DNA of 64,000 bases from contig NC_083371.1 in the NCBI RefSeq assembly GCF_029542785.1, forward strand, positions 496,001 to 560,000, in the 5' to 3' direction. The stretch is from Malassezia japonica (taxonomy: Eukaryota > Basidiomycota > Malasseziomycetes > Malasseziales > Malasseziaceae). Position 1 is the first letter of the stretch. Each line of letters begins with the position of its first letter. This document shows, piece by piece, positions 31,773 through 41,752 of the stretch. Made by a program: the position numbers and the translations under genes. The notes under the pieces are model-generated. The model did not search any database. It was not told the origin of the DNA and was given only the letters and a program-made list of their open reading frames with translations.

Positions 31773-32606
31773 ATGCCTAGTGTGCAAGCTGTCCGTGAAC
31801 AACAGGTGCTCGTATTCCATGGTGGAAAGTTTCTCTCTCGAGACCCAGCCGAGTCACACACCAGTGATGCGAAGCGTGCCTGGATTCGCTGGCCGGCGCG
31901 CTTACGCGCCCCTGGCGGGCGCGAGTACATTCTGACGCACGAAGAAGCGCCCTTGTCTTTTAACACATGTTTGTATGTTTGTAAAAAAGGGAGCCTTGCT
32001 ACCTGTGCATGCCTCGAGCTGCACGCCAAGAGCCGCGTCGAGATCTGGGCGGCCGGAGGGGACACATTCTTGTCCGTGACCGGCTATGAACGCGAGCACG
32101 CAGCCGACGAGGCGCAGTGGGTCATTCCCATGGGCGGCGATGCCGGCCATGTCCATCAGTGCGAGCATAAGCTGCGCAGCTGCCTGCGCCGCCTCTCGCT
32201 GCTCGACCGCGAGTTCCGGCTCGGGGGCAGTGTGAAGCTTTACACGAACCCCGACCGCTCCCATGCACCGCAGTACCAGAGCAAAGTCGAGTGGCTGCTA
32301 GGCACCGACGCCTGCTACGAGATACCCAAGCACGACCTGCACTGCTTCGGCATTGTCCCTCGGCGTGCCATGCCCGAGACGCCACGCATCGACGCGTGCT
32401 TCAACGAGCTGCTCGCACAGCTCGAAGCCTACACCCTCCCGCTGTACCATTCTGACATGGACGCGTCGGACGCGTCGCCGCCCTCCCCCGAGATCTCGCC
32501 GCTGCTCTCGCGCATGCGGTGCTCGTCGTCTGCCGAGCAAACGGTCCCCCCCGCGGCGCACACACGGTCTTCTTTCATGTCATCGATGCCATCTGCGTCT
32601 ACGTAG
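31773..32606 (+). CDS. Unrecognised protein, 277 residues
   Basis: A single exon from MPSVQAVREQQVLVFHGGKF. I recognise no family. The middle part is mixed alpha/beta with several Cys/His (CACLELHAKSRVEIWAAGG, VHQCEHKLRSCLRRLSLLD), and the C-terminus is Ser/Pro-rich. No signal peptide or membrane span is seen. CACGTG at 31676-31681 lies upstream. It ends nine bases from the convergent LOS1 stop, the normal tight packing here, which supports a real gene. Confidence 0.6.
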   Translation: MPSVQAVREQQVLVFHGGKFLSRDPAESHTSDAKRAWIRWPARLRAPGGREYILTHEEAPLSFNTCLYVCKKGSLATCACLELHAKSRVEIWAAGGDTFLSVTGYEREHAADEAQWVIPMGGDAGHVHQCEHKLRSCLRRLSLLDREFRLGGSVKLYTNPDRSHAPQYQSKVEWLLGTDACYEIPKHDLHCFGIVPRRAMPETPRIDACFNELLAQLEAYTLPLYHSDMDASDASPPSPEISPLLSRMRCSSSAEQTVPPAAHTRSSFMSSMPSAST

Positions 32607-32615
32607 AACGTATCA

Positions 32616-35600
32616 TTAAGCGCCACGCGACTTGGCAATAAACGACTCGAGGTAGCGCTTGAGCGCCTTCGCTTCGAGCGTCTGGATATTTTGGGCGAGC
32701 TCCATTCCCATGTCCGACGGGCACTGGACGCTCGGCAGGTAGGCACCCGTGAGGTACTGAATGAATTCGTCTCCCCGCGCCTGGTAGATCGCCTTGAGCA
32801 GCGAGCTGAGCTCGGAGAGCACCAGCTGCGACTGGGCGTCGCTGGTATCAAACGAGGGCTTGCATGGGACCTGGAACACGAGCGGAAGCATGGCGTCATA
32901 CATGAACTGCTCAAAGCCCGGCAGGACCGCGGCAGCGTCATTGGCTTGGCGCGTGCCCCAGAGGGACACGAGACGAATCAGCACGCCGATCGCAGTGCGC
33001 TGCGTGAGCGGCTCGCCATTCTCAGCGTAGAACACAAGGCTCTGCAGCACCGACTGGAGCTGCTGCTGGTTCTTTTCCGAGACGAGCACGCCGTCGAGGC
33101 CCGCGGAAAGCAGTGCATTGACCAGACCAAAGTAGGCGCGTTCCATGTCCGAGCGACGCACTAGGTCGTCTGTGCCCTGTACGCCTTGGTTCAGGAACGA
33201 AAAGATGCGGTTGACGAGTACAATGAACAGATCGTCCATCACGTTGCGCACGTCCTTCTTGTATTTGTGGGTGATCAGCCCAAAGAAGTTGAGGAGGTCG
33301 ACGAGCTCTGACTCGGTCACCTCATTCACCAGTGCATTGATCAGTGTGGGTATGTACGGCAGCACGGCGGGGCCTGCCGAGGTGACGATGCGTGCAAACG
33401 CGCCACGCGCCGCTTCGCGGATGATCATAAACTGGTTCAGGGCCGTGAGCGCGAGCAGAATCTGCTCCGTCACCGGCTTGAACTCGGGGATCCACGCCGG
33501 CTCCGTCGAGCGGTTCGCGTCGTAGTCGGGGAACCCTTTCGCGAGAGTGCTCAGGGCCAGGATCAGGTGGTGCACCTGCAGCACGAGCTGCAGGTTGCTG
33601 CTGTCGGCGCCGAACGCTTGGACGGTCTGCTGCAGCTGCTCGGCGAGGGGCGCAGTGATCGCCTTGAAGAGCATCACCTGCGTCTCGGGCGTCGAGCCGA
33701 GCTGCGCAATGAGCAGGCCAGCCGTGTCAAAGAGATACAGCTGGCTGTCGAACGCGCCGGCCTTTTCGGTTGCCTTTGCGAGGGGGTCCTCTTCCGGCGT
33801 CACATCGGGCAGCACGGCCTGGATGTAAAAGGCCTCCTGCATGCCTTCCAGGAGCTTTGGGACAAACTCCGAGGGGATCGTCGTACGCGTATCCCGCACG
33901 AAGCGGTAAAAGAGGTAGTTGATCCGGCGGCGCATACCGACACGCGCGTTGCGCAGTCCACGGCCGTCCAAGAATGCCGAGAGAGCGCTCGGGATAAACT
34001 CGGGCCAGAGCAAGAAGCTCGACGAGTAGCGCACGATACACTCAAAGTACTGCAGCTGGACGACGGGGTGGGGGTGCTCGGAGATGTTGGAGCGGAACAG
34101 GCGCTGCATGATCTCGCCGAGCTGGTTCGCGGGCAGCGCCTGGTAGACCGACACCGATTGGCGCACGTTGCGCGTCTTGCCGTTCTCTTCCGGAAGCTGG
34201 ACAAACGAGTGCGGGCCGAGACCGACCTTGTTGCCGCGGATCGACGTGAGCACCTCGCCGCAGGTGTAGGTCGCGTACAAGCAGAGCTCGGCCTGCTCCC
34301 AAGGCAGCTCCTGCTGCTCGCCCATGGCCAGCGTCGAAAAGACAAGCGAGTGGATGGTGTTGGAGACCAACGGCTCGTCAATCGCAGCGATCGCACCGAG
34401 GATCATCTGGAGCTGCTTGCGCAGCTCGTAGAACTTGATGAGATGCTCGTCGTCCTCTTCCGCATCGTCTGCGTCCGCGTCCGCCGGGCCACCGACAAGC
34501 GACGAGTCCTCCCAGTCCATCTCGGGGTCGAACTTGAGCTTGCCCAGCACGAGCGCAATGAGCTGCGCGATAAACTCGCCCTGTGCCGGGCTCAGGCCCA
34601 CACCCATCGTCTCCCCTTGGCGCTTGGTCTTTTTGTACAGCGAAAGCACCAGGTGGATACACGGCAAGACCTGCTCCGTCGGCTCGTCGTACTCGTCCTG
34701 AAGAAAGGCGAGCACGAGCTGCAAGAGATCAAGGAGCTTGGCGTTTGCCACGTCGCGCGTCTCGCCCTCGGCCCCTGCATTGTCCTCGCAGATCTTGCAG
34801 AGCTCGGTGCAGAGCGCATTGACAAGCTTGGCGAGGTGCTCTCGCAGCTCGGTCTGTGCATCGTCGCTCGTGCCGCGCGTCGACGACTCTAGCGAGGCAA
34901 TGACCTCGTCGAGCTTCAGGCCCTGGATCAGCGAGAGCTTGTCCGCTGGCTTCATGCCCTTGGACACAATCTCGCACAGCGTATCCGCCGTGACGCACCG
35001 CAGCTGAGGGTGCTGCGAGTGCAGCGCATTGAAGAGGATCGTGACCGTATCCATGTTAATCACCAGGCCGATATCGATCCACGTCACATAGTCGCCCACG
35101 ACGGCCATCGCGACCTGAGCGAGACTTCCCGCGGCGCCCGCGTGCAGCATACGGGGCGCGTCGCTGAGTGGCACGCCCGACGCCATCGCCTGGAGCGAGT
35201 CCTGGATCACTTTCCACAGAAGCTCGGCGATGGTCGCGGCGTGGTGTGCGCGGATTTCGTCGCGGACCACGGCGTCGCGCTGCAGGCGCTCCTTGGTGCG
35301 TACCGAGCGCAAGGTGACGTCCGATCCGAGGTTCAGCGACAGATCGTGCAGGACACGCAGCACGAGGTCGGTCGCCATGACGTTCAGCGTGCCCTCCGGC
35401 ACCTGTTCGCTCGGCGGATGCGTCGTACAGAGCGACAGCAAAGCGGTCAGGAACGAGTACGAGCTGGTGAGGCTGTACGTCTGCAGCACGAGGAGCGCGA
35501 GCGTCTGCGCGAGCTTGTTCTTCATAAACACCACGCCCTGTTCTCCGTTCCCCGAGACAAACTCGTTGTGAAGGTAACTGAGCGCCGACTCTTGCAGGAA

Positions 35601-35904
35601 CCCGAGTGCCTCGGAAGGCTGCGCCATGGCGTGCATGCTACATGAGTCAGGGCACGTACCGCTTGTCCAAAAAGTCATCAACCAAGTTCAGCCCAAAGAG
35701 CCGCACTGCGTGCCCGTACTTGGGCGCATTGCCCTCGTCGCGGGCCACCCAGACCGCCCAGCCGGTGCTCCAGCTTTCGTGGGTGTTTTGTTTCAGCTGC
35801 TCCAAGTAAGCGAGCGCCTGTGGCACGAGGCTCGCGTCTGCCACGGACGCCGCATTGGAGGCTATCTCAACAGCCTGTATCAGCTGTACCTCCTGCGAAT
35901 CCAT
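32616..35904 (-). CDS. LOS1: tRNA exportin, exportin-T
   Basis: Two exons (35904-35660, 35637-32616; 22-nt intron) give 1088 residues. The N-terminal importin-beta-like region spans the intron ([20 protein letters not shown]). Exportin-T features include [61 protein letters not shown] and the core [20 protein letters not shown]. Los1/Xpo-t carries mature tRNAs out of the nucleus with Ran-GTP. The intron acceptor is TGACTCATGTAG. ATG 35916 four codons upstream is an alternative start. It is divergent from HEM15. Confidence 0.93.
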
Positions 35905-36041
35905 GAGCACTCTCAAGGAAGCATGCGTCTCGCTGACTCGTCCGAATCGTGCGCGACAAAAGGAACACTCGTCGCAGTTCTTCCATCACGTGACAATTCC
36001 ACGTGAATACGCCGGCCAGTCGCATTGCGGCCATTAGGACC
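35905..36041. promoter_or_regulatory. Bidirectional promoter LOS1 / HEM15
   Basis: Two CACGTG motifs 13 bases apart (35987-35992 within TCACGTGA, 36000-36005 within CCACGTGAA) lie just upstream of HEM15. Confidence 0.5.
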
Positions 36042-37238
36042 ATGCTGAGGCCTGTGCGTGTGGCGCTCCCGGGCGCGGTGCGTCTTTTCTCGTCGAGCAG
36101 GACAGTATGCAAGCCGCCGACGGCGGTCGTCATGATGAACATGGGCGGCCCCAAGGACCTGGACGAGGTCAACTCGTTTCTCACCCGCCTGTTCCTCGAC
36201 CGCGACCTGATGCAGCTGCCGTTCCAGTCGCGCCTTGCGCCGCTCATTGCGCGCCGCCGCACGCCCAAGATCAGGGACCAGTACGACCAGATTGGCGGCG
36301 GCTCGCCCATTCTGCGCTGGACGCGCTCGCAGGGCGAGGCGATGGCCAACATGCTCGACGAGCTCAGCCCCGCAACCGCACCGCACAAGGCCTATGTCGC
36401 GTTCCGCTACGCACGCCCGCTCACGGAAGACTGCATGGACGAGCTGGCAAGTGACGGAGTGACGCGCGCCGTCGCTTTTACACAATACCCTCAGTACTCG
36501 TGCTCGACGACGGGCAGCAGCCTCAACCAGCTCTACCGCGAGATTCAGGCGCGCCAGGCCAAGGCGCTCCCAGAGGGCCAGATCCAGTGGTCGGTCATTG
36601 ACCGCTGGCCGACGCAGCCGGGCCTCGTGCAGGCATTTGCGAACCGTGTCTTGGAGGCGCTGCAGCGCTTCCCTGCGGAGATTCGCTCGTCGGTGCCGAT
36701 CATGTTTAGCGCGCACTCGCTTCCTATGCAGGTCGTCTCGGGCCGCGGCGACCCGTACCCGGCAGAGGTCGCTGCGACGGTTGCTGCCGTGATGCAGGTG
36801 CTCGGCTGGACGAATCCCTACCGCCTGACGTGGCAGAGCCAGGTCGGTCCTTCGGCGTGGCTCGGGCCGCAGACCAGCGACACGGTCAAGGGCTGGGCGA
36901 AGCAGGGCCACAAGAACGCGCTGGTGGTGCCGATCGCCTTTACGAGCGACCATATCGAGACGCTCTACGAGCTGGACATTGAGCTCAAGGAGGAGGCGGA
37001 AGAGCACGGCTTGCACCTCGAGCGTGCGCCATCGCTGAACGACGAGCCCGTCTTTTTGCGTGCTCTTGCGGATACCGTCGCTGCGCACCTCGCACACGTC
37101 CAGGATGGCAGCGCACCGTACAACCGCGCAGCTGTGCCGTGGGCGCAGGGCAAGACGAGCCATCAGATGGGCCAGCGTTGCCCGGGCTGCATCAACGCCG
37201 AGTGCGGCGACCAAAAGCGCTTTTTCATGCAGGAGTAA
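36042..37238 (+). CDS. HEM15: Ferrochelatase
   Basis: A single exon of 398 residues with an Arg/Ser-rich presequence (MLRPVRVALPGAVRLFSSS). Ferrochelatase motifs are VVMMNMGGPKDLDEV, YDQIGGGSPILRWTRSQG, AFTQYPQYSCSTTGSSLN, catalytic His in IMFSAHSLPMQV, TWQSQVGPSAWLGP and IAFTSDHIETLYELDIEL. The C-terminal RCPGCINAEC cysteines, with an upstream Cys expected, fit the [2Fe-2S] type. The enzyme inserts iron into protoporphyrin on the matrix side of the inner membrane. An in-frame ATG 13 codons upstream (36003) lies inside the promoter motif cluster, so 36042 is preferred. Confidence 0.96.
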   Translation: MLRPVRVALPGAVRLFSSSRTVCKPPTAVVMMNMGGPKDLDEVNSFLTRLFLDRDLMQLPFQSRLAPLIARRRTPKIRDQYDQIGGGSPILRWTRSQGEAMANMLDELSPATAPHKAYVAFRYARPLTEDCMDELASDGVTRAVAFTQYPQYSCSTTGSSLNQLYREIQARQAKALPEGQIQWSVIDRWPTQPGLVQAFANRVLEALQRFPAEIRSSVPIMFSAHSLPMQVVSGRGDPYPAEVAATVAAVMQVLGWTNPYRLTWQSQVGPSAWLGPQTSDTVKGWAKQGHKNALVVPIAFTSDHIETLYELDIELKEEAEEHGLHLERAPSLNDEPVFLRALADTVAAHLAHVQDGSAPYNRAAVPWAQGKTSHQMGQRCPGCINAECGDQKRFFMQE

Positions 37239-37246
37239 CTATAGAA

Positions 37247-39289
37247 CTATCCCCACAGCGCATTCCATGCTCGCTGCATGAGACCCGGCTGCGCCGGGTC
37301 GGACGCATTTTCCGCCGGCGCAGCGCCGTCGGTAGGCGCATCGTCGGCAGGCGCAGCCGTGTCGGCGCCTTCAACGGCGCCCGGCACGCCCTCGCCGTCC
37401 TCGTCGAGAGTCTCGTCGGTCTCAAATCCGTCGTCCTGCGTGCCGTGCGCCTGTAGGAGCAGGTCGCGCGTCTCGGGGTCGACGTGCTCCATGAGCTGCT
37501 GCAGCTCGTCGACATTGAGGTTCTGCAGGTGCCGCAGGATCTCCCATGCACCTTGGCCGCCGGTCGCGCGCTGCTGCTGCTGCCGGCGCAGCTGGTCGCC
37601 GACCACGGCAAAGTACGCATCGTCGTACCGCGACCCGTGCGCTGGGGGAAGAGGGTCAAAGGTCTCGACACCGCCGGGGGGGTTGCGCACGGCCGGGGGG
37701 AAGAAGCGCGTGAGCTGCTGCTTCAGGTTCTCGGGCAGGTCCGCCACGACAATGTGGCGGTACACGCCCATCTGCGTCGCCTCGTCCGCCGCGCCGACCG
37801 TGACCTTGCCTTGCTCGAGCGCGCCGCGCACCGCGTCGAGGTTCGTGCGGAACCACTGCGCGATGGGCGCTTCTTTCCAGAGCGACAAGGAGCGGTGGAC
37901 GTACAACTGCGCAAGCAGCTCGTCAAACGCGGGGTCCTTGGCACTCCATTCGCCCCGCGTACGGAACGCGGCGCCTTGGGGCACGGGTGCGTCCAGCTTC
38001 TCGCACAGCAGCACGGTTGCGCAGGGGTGGCGCGCGATCGCAAGACGCAGGGCGGCACTGCTGCGGGTATGTGTGGTATCCCCCTCGTCTTTCTCGACCG
38101 CACGCAACGCAAGCGCACGCGCAAAGCTAGCGCCGACACTCCAGTCGAGCGCACCGCGCCACGTCTCGTTCGCAGCCGCCTTCTCCTGGTCGAGCGGCGT
38201 GCGGGCGGCGACATTGTCGAGGCTGCCGTGCTTCTGCACGGCTTTTGCACGCTCCGCCTCGAGCGCGTCAAGGAAGGTGAGCAGCCACGCATGCTGCTTG
38301 CTCTTGATCGCAAGGAAGTCGATCCAGAGCAGAATCGCATGGGGGTCCTTGGTATCCAGGCCAAAGAGCATCTTGCACCACTCTAGCGCCGTGCGCCACG
38401 TCCCGCGGCGGCCAAACAGGTCAATGTTACGGTGGCTCGCCAGCCACATGGCGCGGTTCTCGGCACGCAAAAAGTCCACCTGCGGCGGGCCGCTCGACGA
38501 CGTCAGGCCGGCGACAAACGGCGGCGAAGCCGAGCGCTCTAGCGCAAAGAGCGCGCGGTCGATAAAGTCGGACGCCTGGCCGAGGTCGCCTTGGTACCGC
38601 GACACGTCCGAGAGCTGCAGCAGCGTGTCAATGTGCCACGGAAAGACGCGGAAGAGCGCCATAAGCGCGCCGGTGTCGTGCGAGTTGACCGCCTGTGCGA
38701 ACTGGAACTGTGCCTGGCGATACGCGCGGCTGTGGTCCCAGTTGCAGATGCGGCCCTGCTTCGTCTCCTCGGTCGACATCGAGAGACCGACAAATGTCCG
38801 CGCAATGTCGGGCCACGTATTCTTGGGGGTGCACAGCACCGTGCGTGCGCGTGTATTGGAGTTGAACGCCGCACCGCGGTTCTCGCGGCCGCGCGCGCCA
38901 GAGCGTGTCGGAACACCGGACGAGTTCTTCTCACGCTCGTACGCCTTGATGGCCGCCGCGCCGAACTGGCGGCGCAGCTCCAGCGCGGGGTCGAGATGCG
39001 GAGGGTCCAAAGCAAGCACGCCACGCAACACGGCGTGTGGCGAGCTGGGCGCTTCCTGCTTGGGCTGCGCATCGGATTCGCCCTTCTTCGGCGCCTGTGC
39101 ATTCAGGAGCGCCGTCATCTCCTCGATCGACATGTCGTTCACGTCCTTGGACGCCTGGCCCTTGCCCTTTTGCTTCTTGGGCGCGGCGGTTTTGGGCGCC
39201 GGGGCTTCGGCCTCGGGCTCTGCCTTTTTCTTGCTCTTTTTCTTGTTCTTCTTCTTCTTGGAGGGTGCCGGGGTGGCCGCAGTCACTGG

Positions 39290-39320
<31 letters not shown>

Positions 39321-39497
39321 GCGACTTGGAGCTGCGTTAGTCGTGCCACGTACTGCCGCAAAGCCTAGCGCGGGCGGCGTGGCCTCGGCGGGCGGCTCCG
39401 CCTGCTCCGCTGGCTTTTGCACATCCGCCTGGAGGTTCTCGAGCTGCTCGAGCTCCTCCTGCTCACGCTGCTGGCGCCGATTCAGCTTCCGACTCAT
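37247..39497 (-). CDS. RQC1: Ribosome quality control protein Rqc1 / TCF25 homologue
   Basis: Two exons (39497-39354, 39331-37247; 22-nt intron) give 742 residues. The start MSRKLNRRQQREQEELEQLE and a Lys-rich stretch (KKKKNKKKSKKKAE) are typical of TCF25/Rqc1. The conserved core includes WDHSRAYRQAQFQFAQAV, FRVFPWHIDTLLQLSDVSRY, DFIDRALFALERSA, FFLRAENR-like region (VDFLRAENRAMWLASHRNID) and RTALEWCKMLFGLD. Rqc1 works with Ltn1 and Rqc2 on stalled 60S ribosomes. The C-terminus is acidic and Ala-rich. It is convergent with HEM15 (8 bases) and divergent from SCO1. Confidence 0.92.
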
Positions 39498-39556
39498 GTC
39501 GTTGCTGCAGAATGAATTCGGCCGACGGTGGCAATCATTCTTCGCGCACAAACCAC

Positions 39557-40562
39557 ATGAGCCTTGCACGCTCGATGAATGTGCCCCTCGCGGGGCTCCG
39601 CGCATGCGCGCGCCCTGCGACACTGCGTAGTGCTATTGGCAGCGCTAGTATGACGTCTGCATACCAGCTGCGCTACAGCTCGACACAGCCGAACAGTGGC
39701 AAGGAAAATTCCTCCGAGACTCCGAAGCCCAGGGCGCCGGAACCCGGCCTGCGCCGCGACGTCGTGGGGGTACGTGGACCTGCTAACCTAGCCATTCAAC
39801 CTTCCTGCTGGTATTTTGTTCGTTGCGACAGGCATTGGTCTATACTACTATTTCCAGCACGAGAAGCGCAAGGTCGAGGAGAAGCGCATGCTCGCGATGC
39901 AGGACCAGTCGGTCGGTCGCCCCCGCATCGGCGGCCCCTTTAGCCTGGTCTCTTCGACCGGTCACCCATTCACGGAGAAGGACCTACTCGGGAGCTTTTC
40001 GCTGGTCTACTTTGGCTTTACCAACTGCCCTGACATTTGCCCTGAGGAGCTCGACAAGATGTCAAATGTCGTCGACGCGGTTGCCGCGAAGCACGGCGAC
40101 GTGATTAACCCCGTGTTTGTGACGTGCGACCCCGCGCGCGACCGTGTGCCGTTGGTGGCGGAGTACATTGCCGACTTCCATCCCCGTATGATCGGCCTTA
40201 CGGGATCGTACGATGATGTGAAGGCCGCATGCAAGGCCTACCGCGTCTACTTTAGCACGCCGCCGGGCGCGGACCCGACAACGGACTACCTGGTGGACCA
40301 CTCGATCTTCTTTTACCTGATGGACCCTGAGGGCAAGTTTGTGGATGCGTTTGGCAAGAGCACGACGCAGGACGAAGTGCTTGCCAAGGTCCAGGACTAC
40401 GTAAAGCGCTGGAAGGCGGAGGGACTGCCGGTCAAGGAGGCGAATGCCAAGCATATTGCTGCTACGGACGGCCGCCCAAAGTCGACCGACGCCGAGCTCT
40501 TCTCGCCCCCTAGCCTTGTTCCTTCCAAGCCGCCGGCCGTGCAGCCGGCACGCCTCGTGTAG
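39557..40562 (+). CDS. SCO1: Cytochrome c oxidase copper chaperone Sco1
   Basis: Two exons (39557-39769, 39792-40562; 22-nt intron) give 327 residues. A presequence (MSLARSMNVPLAGLRACARP) and the membrane anchor PFNLPAGILFVATGIG, created by splicing, lead to the thioredoxin-like domain. The copper site is CPDICPEEL plus the conserved His in VDHSIFFYLMDPEG; VFVTCDPARDRVPLVAEY is also typical. Sco1 delivers copper to the CuA centre of Cox2 at the inner membrane. The upstream ATG at 39512 leaves only 14 bases to the RQC1 start, so 39557 is chosen. Confidence 0.94.
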
Positions 40563-41752
40563 ACCTTAGCACCTCTTGACAAAGCCGAGAACAATTTGGG
40601 CCCCGCAGAACAATTTGTCAGACTCGATCACACTGCGCCCGATGCAAGTGTTCATTGTGCTTATGCAGGGACCTGCACTGATAGAAGACACTTGTTCTTC
40701 GAACTCGTGCCATAGCAGACGTACTGATTATCAGTATGGCCACGTCAAGAGGGAATAGATAAGGTTACGAAACAGTGTTTCGGTGTGCCTTGCCCTAGGA
40801 CAGGAGCGAGGGCAGCGGGTGGGTCATCGCGATCGGGCTTACGCCGAAGAGCCGAAGATCATGATGAATTGGAGAACTCCACAGTCTATTGTGTATTATT
40901 GGTCCTGGGCTTGTCTGGCCAGGGGGAAGGAAGCTTTGGCAAGGCGACATCGTCCGTGCTTCGGCGGCTGCAGTGGATCCATAGGCAATCCACCCATTGT
41001 CAATCCCTACTCTCGTGCCTGCGTAGCTGGATGAGCCTTGTAATTCATTGTCTCTACTCTGCCCCCTGCTGCCTGTACTGCAAGCATCCCAAGCCGTGAT
41101 CCATTGGGACATCGGCGCATCTCTTAAACTCTAGTAGTCCAGCCGCGTCCGACCCAACCGTCACGGCTTTGCGATTGAGCTCCCCCTCTAGCGCCAACCC
41201 ATCGTACTCATCTGATCGGATTACGACCGGGTCTGGCATCTCTCGTGGCCAGGAACGATGTCAATCTCGCCATCCGCATACGCAGTTGGCCTTGTCCACT
41301 GTCGTTATCTTCTCATTACGACACTACCCCAGCATATTCGTGAGTCATAGCGACTAAATGCAATGCAGCATAGCCTCGCGTGTCCTATGACCCACGCCCG
41401 TTACTCAGGCCTGAATGTGGGGCAGGGCTGTCTGGCGCGTGCGTGATTGGCAACTTTTTTAGATAACGTGGCGTAATTCCTACAAGCAGCTATCTGCACC
41501 TGCACGCACGAAATGCAATTGGGAAATTGCGATTGTCCGTGCGCTGCTGCACCAATCAGCGAGATGCATAAAGATTCGTGCGAAGAACACGCGCTCGTGC
41601 CCCCCCACAGGACTCGTTTGGCGCGCATAGTTTACCGGTGGCAATAAGCACAGCGCATGGATCTGGGCTATCTGCCACACTCCATTCTTCCTATCTTCTG
41701 ATTGTCTTCTGCGACACGTATGCTCCTTGTATCCTTACGGGCCTGAGCGATC
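40563..41752. other. Longest gene-free stretch in the window, upstream of the HSF-domain gene
   Basis: 1.19 kb with only short ORFs, none with a recognisable product, and no GTACGT...CTNAYNCAG pairs, so a spliced gene is unlikely. CCAAT-type motifs (GATTGG near 41446, CCAATCAG near 41551) lie towards the right end. It probably is a long promoter and leader for the HSF-domain factor; a non-coding RNA cannot be excluded by eye. Confidence 0.5.

Noticed and set aside
33567..34892. 441-codon plus-strand ORF
   Set aside because: Antisense of LOS1 with no recognisable domain.
37278..39368. 696-codon plus-strand ORF
   Set aside because: Antisense shadow of RQC1; Ser/Cys/Arg-rich composition arises from GC-rich codons read backwards.
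40690..40720. TTCGAAC resembling a tRNA T loop
   Set aside because: Flanking bases do not form a T stem and no A box lies at the right distance.
40860..40870. ATGATGA as a C/D snoRNA box C
   Set aside because: No terminal stem or paired D box could be identified; one short motif is not enough.
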